Positions 14,697 to 20,878 of a stretch of DNA of 23,617 nucleotides are shown here, one piece after another. The notes beneath the pieces are model-generated. The model had not been told where the DNA came from. It did not search any database and saw only the letters and a program-made list of their open reading frames with translations. Every line of letters begins with the position of its first letter. Position 1 is the stretch's first letter. The DNA is from Campylobacterota bacterium (GTDB lineage Bacteria; Campylobacterota; Campylobacteria; Campylobacterales; SZUA-545), in NCBI GenBank assembly GCA_003561815.1, contig PWVP01000089.1:1-23617 (forward strand). The letters run 5' to 3'. The position numbers were made by a program, and so were the translations under genes.

Positions 14697-15932
14697 ATGA
14701 AAAAGAGAATCCTTGCTCAGATCACCAACCAGATGGCCGATGCGGTACTTGTCTGCACAAAAGGTGGCGAGGTGGAGTTTGTCAACTGCGCCTTTGAGCG
14801 GATGAGCGGCTACGGTGCCGATGAGCTGTTGGGCGCTTCGGTCGAGCTGCTTCCGCTGCTATGGCAGCGGCAGATGCAGGAGGTGATTAACGCCTCCACC
14901 CACGCCGAGTCGGTTGTGCTGCTCTGCAAGGATGGATCGCGAAAGATGCTCGATCTCACCGTCAGCCCCTTTCAGCTCGATCGCAAACGATCCAAAGAGT
15001 TTCTGATTCTGGTGGGGCGGGATGTGACGGCTCAGCGTGCTCTGGAGCTGGAGCTGGAGGATGCGCGAAAGCGGCTGGAGCAGAAGTCTCGGCAGCTGGA
15101 AAGCTTCAACCGGTCGCTACAAGAGGAGGTTCAAGAGGAGATCCAAAAGGGGGTTGAGAAGCACCGCCTCTTAGTGCAGCAGTCGAAGATGGCGGCGATG
15201 GGGGAGATGATGGGTGCTATCGCCCACCAGTGGCGTCAGCCCATCACCGCGATTGCCAGCGCCGCCATGGCGCTACGGATGAAGCAGGAGCTGGGGGTGC
15301 TCGAAGATCGCCACTTCGAGCAGGGGCTGGAGAGCATCGAGCGTCAGACCCAGCGGATGAGTCAGACGATCCACGACTTTATGAACTTCTTCAAGCCCGA
15401 TAAGGAGGCGCAGAGCTTCGGAGTGCGCCAGATGCTTAATGAGATCTACGGCCTTCTAAGCGCACAGTTTGTCTACCGCGGGATCGAGTTTATCAACGAT
15501 GTCCCCCGCTCGATGGTGCTGTGCGGCTACCGCAGTGAGCTTGAGCAGGTGGTGCTCAACCTGCTGGCCAACGCCCGTGATGCCTTTGAGCGGGCCTCAA
15601 ACGATCGCAAGTGGGTTCGCATCTACACCTCGCTCTATGAGGGGAAGCTGGATCTGGTGATAGAGGATAATGCCGGGGGAATCGATGAGATGATTTTGGA
15701 TCGGGTGTGTGAGCCCTACTTTACCACCAAAGAGACCGGTCAAGGCACCGGGATCGGGCTCTACATGTCCAAAACAATTCTACAAAACAGCTTCCGTGGG
15801 GATCTGATCCCTAAGAACCGCTATAATGAAGAAGGCAACAGGGAGGGCGCTCTTTTCGTGGTGGCGATAGGGCGCGAACATCTCACATGCCCCCCAGGGG
15901 CGTGCAAAGGGGGATCAGGTGTTGAGCTTTGA
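14697..15932 (+). CDS. Cytoplasmic PAS-domain sensor histidine kinase
   Basis: 411 residues with no membrane helix. A PAS domain occupies about residues 5-115 (ITNQMADAVLVCTKGGEVEF, MSGYGADELLGAS), then a coiled-coil of about 45 residues. A dimerisation domain has the H177 motif AHQWRQPITAIASAAM. The HATPase domain has NLLANARDAF, EDNAGGIDE, the stretch CEPYFTTKETGQGTGIGLYMSK and a C-terminal VVAI. The HQWRQP motif is typical of hybrid or soluble kinases in Campylobacterota and Deltaproteobacteria. GTG at 14691 is an alternative start two codons earlier; neither has a ribosome site. Its end overlaps the next gene, a receiver protein, by 14 bp, which makes the two a probable pair. The PAS ligand is unknown. 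Confidence 0.9.
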   Translation: MKKRILAQITNQMADAVLVCTKGGEVEFVNCAFERMSGYGADELLGASVELLPLLWQRQMQEVINASTHAESVVLLCKDGSRKMLDLTVSPFQLDRKRSKEFLILVGRDVTAQRALELELEDARKRLEQKSRQLESFNRSLQEEVQEEIQKGVEKHRLLVQQSKMAAMGEMMGAIAHQWRQPITAIASAAMALRMKQELGVLEDRHFEQGLESIERQTQRMSQTIHDFMNFFKPDKEAQSFGVRQMLNEIYGLLSAQFVYRGIEFINDVPRSMVLCGYRSELEQVVLNLLANARDAFERASNDRKWVRIYTSLYEGKLDLVIEDNAGGIDEMILDRVCEPYFTTKETGQGTGIGLYMSKTILQNSFRGDLIPKNRYNEEGNREGALFVVAIGREHLTCPPGACKGGSGVEL

Positions 15933-16323
15933 GAGGTTGCGAGGGTTGACAGAGGAGCTGACGCTTCTTTATGTGGAGGATGTGGAGGAGATCCGCGAAG
16001 GGATGGCGCCGCTTTTTGAGGCGCTCTTTCAGGAGGTGGTCTATGCAAAGGATGGCCTTGAGGCGCTTGAGCGGTTTAAAGAGCGTCGCTTTGATCTGGT
16101 GATCACCGATGTGGTGATGCCGCAGATGAACGGGGTGGAGCTCTGTGCCGCGATCAAATCCCTTAAGCCGGAGCAGCACATCGTGGTGATCTCCGCCTCT
16201 AACGAGGAGCAGTTGATGGATGAGGGGCTAAAGGGCCAAGTGGATGGCTTTATCCTCAAGCCGGTCATCTCCACCCAGTTTACCGAAGCGATCACCCGCG
16301 CAGCAAGGGCGATTCGCGGCTAG
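15919..16323 (+). CDS. Single-domain response regulator
   Basis: 134 residues, entirely a CheY-like receiver: acidic pair E20/D21 (LLYVEDVEEIRE), phospho-acceptor D64 (LVITDVVMPQMNG), S92 and K114 (FILKPV). There is no output domain, so it presumably acts by protein contact or relays phosphate. The GTG start at 15919 has AAGGGGG 5 nt upstream and overlaps the end of the kinase gene by 14 bp. Its TAG stop shares the bases CTAG with the TAG of the convergent EAL-CBS-GGDEF gene. The cognate kinase is most likely the preceding gene; a downstream effector could be the neighbouring c-di-GMP enzyme, but no sequence evidence shows this. Confidence 0.9.
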   Translation: MLSFERLRGLTEELTLLYVEDVEEIREGMAPLFEALFQEVVYAKDGLEALERFKERRFDLVITDVVMPQMNGVELCAAIKSLKPEQHIVVISASNEEQLMDEGLKGQVDGFILKPVISTQFTEAITRAARAIRG

Positions 16324-18086
16324 AGCATCCCCGCGGCTGCCACATGGTGACAGTCGGCTTTGGCGGTCTTTTTAAGCTGCGCAATCACATCGCCGATCTC
16401 TTCGGCACTCAGGTGGTCTGCTTTGGGGGCAAGCTGCAGCAGTGCGGCACTGACGGTCATCAGATGGAAGCGCCGCATCTGACCGCTTCGGCTCTTGGCA
16501 TCGATATAGCCCCGCTGGCGATCGGTGGGATCGTAAAAGCCCATCACATCGAGCCGGAACTTCTCCACCACCTCCCGAACCCGCCGATCGCACTGAAGAT
16601 AATCACCCCCCTCGTAGCCAGCGAAGAAGTCATCCCCACCGATATGGCCGATAAACCACCCCTCACTCTGAAGCTCTTTACGCAGAATCTCCGCAAAGAG
16701 CAAAATCACCCGATCGCCCTGACGAAAGCCGTACTTGTCGTTGTAGGGTTTGAAAAAATCAAAATCGAAGTAGACCAGCACCGGCCTCTGATCGGAGCGC
16801 AAGAGCACCGTGGCGATATATTCAGCGATGGTGTTGTTGCCCGGAAGCTGGGTCAGCGGGTTCTGGCTGCGCGCGCAGGCGAGGTTTTTTTCGTAGATCA
16901 CCTTGAGCAAAGAGGCGGCACTCAAAAAGCCCGCATAGCGCATATTGCGCGTGAGGATAATCCCCTCGCTCTGCTCGTTTTGGCTAAAGACCTCCAGAAT
17001 GTGCTCCGCGCGCAGTCGCAGCTCCACCGTGGCGCAGGGGGAGGTAAAACGGCGCAGATTCTGTCCGGCCGATCGGTTGATAAGAAGCTCTTTGCCGTAG
17101 TTGGAGTAGACATAGCTTTTAAGATCCGATTCGCGGATAATCCCCAACGGCTGACCACCGGGCTCGATCACCGGCAGGAAGCTGTGGGTTTTGTTGTTGC
17201 GGAGGCGATCAAAGACCACCGCCATCTGCTCATCGACACAGATCGGCTCGATGGGATCGATCTGGGAGGTGATGAGCCGCTCATCGCTCTGGCGATCGCG
17301 CCGATCCGAGGCGATCAGGCGATCGATGTGCTCGTAGTGGGCTTTGAGATCGCCCCTTAGGGTGGTCGGATGCTGGATAAAGTAGCCCTGAGCCAGCTCG
17401 CAGCCGATATCTTTGCACGCCATAAACTCCGCCTGGGTCTCCACCCCTTCGGCAATCACCTGCACCCCCAGATTGTGGGCGATATTGATGATGTTGCTTA
17501 AAAAGAGCCGTTTGCGGTGCTCGCTCATCAGCCCTTCGATAAAGAAGCGGTTGATCTTTAAAAAGCGCGGCGCGGTGTGGTAGAGAAACTTAAAGCCGCT
17601 AAAGCCGGTTCCAAAGTCATCGATGGCGATGTAAAAATCCTGATCGTTGTAGATCTGCAAAATAGTCTTGATCTCCACAAAGCGGCTGTTGCCCAGCTGG
17701 TCGTTTTGGCGCTCGGAGACCTCAAAGCAGAGGCTGGAGGGGGCAATCTCAAGCCGCTTGAGAAGCTCGTGGGTGTTACCCAGCTGGTAGTCGCCCATCG
17801 AGAGAATCCGGTTGTCCACATTTAAAAAGAGCTTGCTCTTTTTGAGCAGTCCGGTCTCGGCAAAAGAGGTGATCGCCTTTTCACGCAGGGCCAGCTCCAG
17901 CTGATAGAGCACCTGATCCTCAAAGGCGGCATCAAAGAGCTGCGCAATGGAGCCAAAGGGGGTGCTCGCCTGCACGCCGCGCAGCAGCGCCTCATAGCCG
18001 AAGGCCTCCCCGGTGGCGGTGTTGACAATGGGCTGATAAGCGTATTCGAGCACCTGCACGATCCGCTGCCACTTTTCACTTAGCAT
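16320..18086 (-). CDS. EAL-CBS-GGDEF c-di-GMP protein
   Basis: 588 residues, cytoplasmic, no membrane helix. The N-terminal EAL phosphodiesterase domain (about 15-245) has its catalytic motifs: YEALLRG, FLNVDNRIL, CFEVSER, IDDFGTGFSGFKF, KINRFFIEG, IAEGVET and GYFIQHP. It should be able to cleave c-di-GMP. A CBS-pair-like segment follows (about 268-398; FLPVIEPGGQPLGIIRESDL). The C-terminal GGDEF domain has YFDFDFFKPYNDKYGFRQGD but reads GGDDF at the active site (about residue 482), with no RxxD inhibition site, so cyclase activity is uncertain. The ATG at 18086 has no ribosome site. A Pho-box-like promoter lies immediately upstream. PhoB control of a phosphodiesterase recalls RapA of Pseudomonas fluorescens. 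Confidence 0.92.
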   Translation of the reverse strand: MLSEKWQRIVQVLEYAYQPIVNTATGEAFGYEALLRGVQASTPFGSIAQLFDAAFEDQVLYQLELALREKAITSFAETGLLKKSKLFLNVDNRILSMGDYQLGNTHELLKRLEIAPSSLCFEVSERQNDQLGNSRFVEIKTILQIYNDQDFYIAIDDFGTGFSGFKFLYHTAPRFLKINRFFIEGLMSEHRKRLFLSNIINIAHNLGVQVIAEGVETQAEFMACKDIGCELAQGYFIQHPTTLRGDLKAHYEHIDRLIASDRRDRQSDERLITSQIDPIEPICVDEQMAVVFDRLRNNKTHSFLPVIEPGGQPLGIIRESDLKSYVYSNYGKELLINRSAGQNLRRFTSPCATVELRLRAEHILEVFSQNEQSEGIILTRNMRYAGFLSAASLLKVIYEKNLACARSQNPLTQLPGNNTIAEYIATVLLRSDQRPVLVYFDFDFFKPYNDKYGFRQGDRVILLFAEILRKELQSEGWFIGHIGGDDFFAGYEGGDYLQCDRRVREVVEKFRLDVMGFYDPTDRQRGYIDAKSRSGQMRRFHLMTVSAALLQLAPKADHLSAEEIGDVIAQLKKTAKADCHHVAAAGML

Positions 18087-18092
18087 AGAGAG

Positions 18093-18126
18093 CTTTTAGT
18101 CCACAATCCCTACAGTTTGGCGACAA
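18093..18126 (-). promoter_or_regulatory. Candidate Pho box and -10 for the EAL-CBS-GGDEF gene
   Basis: On the minus strand TGTCG (18125-18121) and TGTAG (18114-18110) are 11 bp apart with a CCAAAC spacer. The box reads TTGTCGCCAAACTGTAG, closely like the phoU box (CTGTCGCCAAATCGTCA). TAAAAG (18098-18093) starts 27 bp after the first half-site. This -10 ends 6 nt before the ATG, implying a leaderless transcript and agreeing with the missing ribosome site. Confidence 0.55.
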
Positions 18127-18147
18127 ACCCACCCAGTTCAATTAATC

Positions 18148-18163
18148 GCCGATTATCTATAAT
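18148..18163 (+). promoter_or_regulatory. Promoter of the chemoreceptor gene: overlapping sigma-28-like and sigma-70 -10 elements
   Basis: GCCGATTA (18148-18155) matches 7 of 8 bases of the sigma-28 (FliA) -10 consensus GCCGATAA. TATAAT (18158-18163) is a perfect sigma-70 -10. Neither has a good -35 at standard spacing (no TAAA 15 nt before the first). Flagellar sigma control is usual for chemoreceptors. The ATG is 28 bp downstream, with AGGTAAG as ribosome site. Confidence 0.45.
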
Positions 18164-18191
18164 CCATAGACATAAACACCAAAGGTAAGAG

Positions 18192-20090
18192 ATGTCGAAA
18201 CTATCGATGGGAATTCGCCAGAAGATCGCACTGGTAACGCTGCTGCTCTTTGTGGCGGTGGGGGGTGCGCTGCTGGCGCTGGTCACCAACCGTGTGGTGA
18301 GTATCGAACAGCAGCTCACCGCCCAGACGGTTGCGGCCACCGCTGAGGAGATTGGCGCCTGGGTGGAGGGCCACCGTCAGGTGATGGCCGCACTGGCGGC
18401 GATGCCGGTGATGCGTAGCGGCGATCGTGCGGCGATCGCGGAGTTTGTGGAGTATTTTGGCCAACACATGAGCGACGAGATTGAGGTGCTGCTCTATGCC
18501 GATCGCGACGGTCAGGGGTACTACCACACCGGTGCGCGCCACGATCTCTCCGATCGGGGCTACTACCAGACGCTGGTGCGCGATCAATCCGCAGAGTATC
18601 TGGTGACCAATCCGTTTCTCGCCCGCAGCACCGGCAATGTGATTATCGCTGTGGCCTATGCGGTCAAAGATAGCAGTGATAAGGTGCAGGGGCTTATCTT
18701 CGCTTCGATCAACACCGGCACACTCACGGAGGTGGCCAACCGCCTCAGGCTCAGTAGCGATAGTGAGGGGTGGCTGATTGACGGCAACGGACAGCTCTTT
18801 GCCCACCCCAACAGCGACTACGCCCTTAGCCTCTCGATTGAGAAGAGCGCCGAGGCGGGCTTTAGTGGTCTCGATGCGCTTGCGGCCACGCTGGATCGGG
18901 GCCAGACACGGGGCACCTACCGCGATCCGCAAGGACAGAGCCGCACCCTGATCGCCTCACCCATCGCCCATACACCTGGTTGGGTTTACGGCCTGAGTGT
19001 GCCCAGCAGCCACTTTATGCGCACCACCTACTCGCTTCTGGGGATGATGGTGGTGGGCTTCGCGCTGATTCTGGTCCTGCTGTGGGTGGTGATGGGCTAC
19101 TTCACCGGCGCCATCGGTCGCATGGGCACCCAGATTCGAAACTGTGCGCAGAGTCTGGATCTCAAAACCTCTTTTGAGGCGGGCAGTCGCGACGAGATTG
19201 GCCGTATGGCGCAGGATCTAAGCGCGCTCACCGGCGCCTTCTCCCAAGCGATCGCCTCGGCGCATAAAAACGCCAACGAAAACGCCTCGGTCAGCGCCCA
19301 GATGAGCAGCACCGCCCGTCAGATTGGCCGTGCGGCCGAAGCGTCGCTATCGGGGGTCTCTCAGATCGAGACGCAGATGGCGCGGATCTCAACTGAGGTG
19401 AGCGCTACCGATACCCTCTTTTCCCAGGTGCGTAGCCAGACCGAGGGGGCCAACCAGCAGCTAAGGGCAGTACAGCGGGTGATCGGCCAGATGGCCCAGT
19501 CGGTGCGCACCCGAAGCGAGGAGCAAAACGATCTGGCCAGGCGGCTTAGCCACCTCTCCCAGGAGGCCGATCAGGTGCGCGGGATTTTGACGGTGATTAA
19601 CGATATCGCCGATCAGACCAATCTGCTCGCGCTTAATGCGGCGATCGAAGCGGCCAGGGCGGGGGAGCATGGGCGCGGCTTTGCGGTGGTGGCCGATGAG
19701 GTGCGAAACCTCGCCGATCGCACCCAGCGCGCACTCACCGAGATCAACGCCACACTCAATGTGATCACCCAGTCGGTGCTGGAGGTGAGTGATGAGATGG
19801 GCAAAAGTGCTGAGGCGAGCCATCAGCTCTGCGAAGAGTCCCAAAAGGCCGATCAGGCGATTGTGGCGGTGGTGACCGAGGTGGGCGCTACGGATGGGTC
19901 GGTTCAGGAGGGGACCAAACGGCTTAGCGCACTGCTTCAAGCTGTCAGCGAGGCGAGCGAGCAGATGCGCGAGATCAGCCTCTCTTCACAATCCAACGCC
20001 CGCAGTGTCGAGGAGATCGCATCGGCTGCAGAGCATCTGGATACCCTCACCGCGCAGCTTAAACGGCAGCTGGAGCGCTTTCGCTACTAG
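18192..20090 (+). CDS. Methyl-accepting chemotaxis protein with periplasmic Cache-type sensor
   Basis: 632 residues. TM1 is at about 11-33, and a periplasmic sensor domain of about 240 residues looks like a double Cache fold (DLSDRGYYQTLVRDQSAEYL, VIIAVAYAVKDSSDKVQGLI, GWLIDGNGQLFAHPN). TM2 is at about 277-302, followed by HAMP (about 303-355) and the signalling domain. The highly conserved hairpin tip is NDIADQTNLLALNAAIEAAR with GRGFAVVADEVRNLADRTQ. There is no C-terminal CheR-binding pentapeptide (it ends LKRQLERFRY). It should signal through CheW/CheA to the flagellar motor. The ligand is unknown; its place in a phosphate-acquisition region makes a nutrient ligand plausible. Its stop codon overlaps that of the convergent phosphatase gene through a shared CTAG. 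Confidence 0.94.
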   Translation: MSKLSMGIRQKIALVTLLLFVAVGGALLALVTNRVVSIEQQLTAQTVAATAEEIGAWVEGHRQVMAALAAMPVMRSGDRAAIAEFVEYFGQHMSDEIEVLLYADRDGQGYYHTGARHDLSDRGYYQTLVRDQSAEYLVTNPFLARSTGNVIIAVAYAVKDSSDKVQGLIFASINTGTLTEVANRLRLSSDSEGWLIDGNGQLFAHPNSDYALSLSIEKSAEAGFSGLDALAATLDRGQTRGTYRDPQGQSRTLIASPIAHTPGWVYGLSVPSSHFMRTTYSLLGMMVVGFALILVLLWVVMGYFTGAIGRMGTQIRNCAQSLDLKTSFEAGSRDEIGRMAQDLSALTGAFSQAIASAHKNANENASVSAQMSSTARQIGRAAEASLSGVSQIETQMARISTEVSATDTLFSQVRSQTEGANQQLRAVQRVIGQMAQSVRTRSEEQNDLARRLSHLSQEADQVRGILTVINDIADQTNLLALNAAIEAARAGEHGRGFAVVADEVRNLADRTQRALTEINATLNVITQSVLEVSDEMGKSAEASHQLCEESQKADQAIVAVVTEVGATDGSVQEGTKRLSALLQAVSEASEQMREISLSSQSNARSVEEIASAAEHLDTLTAQLKRQLERFRY

Positions 20091-20761
20091 GCGTAGCGCT
20101 CTTTGGCCTTGACCTGCAGGATGGTCGGGTTCTGGGTGTCGATATGGCGGCCCTGGCGCTCAAAGATGGCGGCGGTGAGGGAGTGGCCGTAGACGCAGCC
20201 GGTGTCGATGCCCAGCGCGTGGCGGTGGCGCGTGAGCCCCTGGGGGGTGTGGCCGTAGACGACAAACCCCTGATTGCCGTTGTACATCTCCGCCCAGAAG
20301 AGGTACTCGTAGTGGCCCATCCCGCGGCTGACATAGCGCACTCGGGTCAGGAGCGCCTCATCCCCCTCTTTAGGGTTGTTGAGATCCATGCTATTGGTCA
20401 GGCCCGCATGGACGACGGTCAGGTTGGCAATCCTTAAAAAGCGCGGCATCGCAAAGAGGTAAGCCAGATCGGCGGCATTGAGCTGATCGAAGTGTTTTAA
20501 GCTGGCGCGATGGAGCATACTCTCCGGGTGACGGCTTTTGGCGTGGGCAATCTCTAAAAACCGCTCTTCGTGGTTGCCCATCACGGTGAGAATACCGTTT
20601 TCGCGGGCGTAGCGAAGAGCCTCAACCGGCTGGGGGCCCTTGCTGAGCAGATCGCCTACGGAGATCTCCACATCATCGGAGCGGGGCTTGACACTCGCGC
20701 GCAGCTGCTTAAGCTCCCGAAGGCAGCCGTGTACATCCCCATAGACGATAATTCGCCCCAT
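20087..20761 (-). CDS. Calcineurin-like metallophosphatase (ApaH/PrpE/PPP type)
   Basis: 224 residues, cytoplasmic. It has the ordered metallophosphatase motifs: YGDVHGC (about residues 7-13), GDLLSKGPQPVEAL (GDxxxxGP), VMGNHEERFLE (GNHE), VVHAGL and VYGHTPQG (GH). This set is typical of diadenosine-polyphosphate hydrolases and bacterial serine/threonine phosphatases (ApaH, PrpE); the motifs cannot tell which substrate applies. It does not look like the PlcP phospholipase of lipid remodelling. The ATG at 20761 has AAAGGG 7 nt upstream. It is divergent from the CHAD-parA operon and probably transcribed from the Pho-box-like promoter at 20794-20828. Confidence 0.9.
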   Translation of the reverse strand: MGRIIVYGDVHGCLRELKQLRASVKPRSDDVEISVGDLLSKGPQPVEALRYARENGILTVMGNHEERFLEIAHAKSRHPESMLHRASLKHFDQLNAADLAYLFAMPRFLRIANLTVVHAGLTNSMDLNNPKEGDEALLTRVRYVSRGMGHYEYLFWAEMYNGNQGFVVYGHTPQGLTRHRHALGIDTGCVYGHSLTAAIFERQGRHIDTQNPTILQVKAKERYA

Positions 20762-20793
20762 CGTGAAACCCTTTGTAACCGTACTGTTCTCTT

Positions 20794-20828
20794 ATTCTAA
20801 CCAAATGGTGACGACCGGTTGGTGACAA
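20794..20828 (-). promoter_or_regulatory. Candidate Pho-box promoter of the phosphatase gene
   Basis: On the minus strand TGTCA (20827-20823) is followed 11 bp on by the weak half-site GGTCG, and 14 bp on by a better one, CGTCA (20813-20809). TAGAAT (20799-20794), a 5/6 match to the -10 consensus, starts 28 bp after the first half-site. It is the least canonical of the Pho-box candidates in this window, because the best second half-site is off-phase. Confidence 0.4.
20814..20827. repeat. 14-bp motif shared with 14649-14662 (copy 2)
   Basis: ACCGGTTGGTGACA, identical to the copy in the kinase/PHP-GT4 divergent region. The flanks differ (here preceded by GGTGACG), so conservation is confined to the motif. 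Confidence 0.5.
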
Positions 20829-20852
20829 AGGGGGCTTTTGTGGATCTTTCGC

Positions 20853-20858
20853 TAGGAT
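20853..20858 (+). promoter_or_regulatory. Possible -10 element for the CHAD-parA operon
   Basis: TAGGAT lies 20 bp before the GTG start and 8 bp before the AGGAG ribosome site. No -35 and no plus-strand Pho box at the spacing seen elsewhere could be found, so the regulation of this operon remains open. Confidence 0.25.
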
Positions 20859-20878
20859 AGTCTTAAAGGAGAGCAAAG

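Noticed and set aside
16344..17360. 338-codon plus-strand open frame inside the EAL-CBS-GGDEF gene
   Set aside because: It lies wholly antisense to a gene with all the EAL motifs, has no domain resemblance, and long antisense frames are common in this GC-rich DNA.
20087..20761. The metallophosphatase as a PlcP-type phospholipase C for lipid remodelling
   Set aside because: Its motifs (GDVHGC, GDLLSKGP, GNHEE, short 224-residue length) fit ApaH/PrpE/PPP phosphatases rather than PlcP, and it is not in the glycosyltransferase operon.
20828..20844. ACAAAG...TTTTGT small inverted repeat before the CHAD gene as an operator
   Set aside because: The arms are only about five bases with a mismatch, close to what chance gives; not enough to call.
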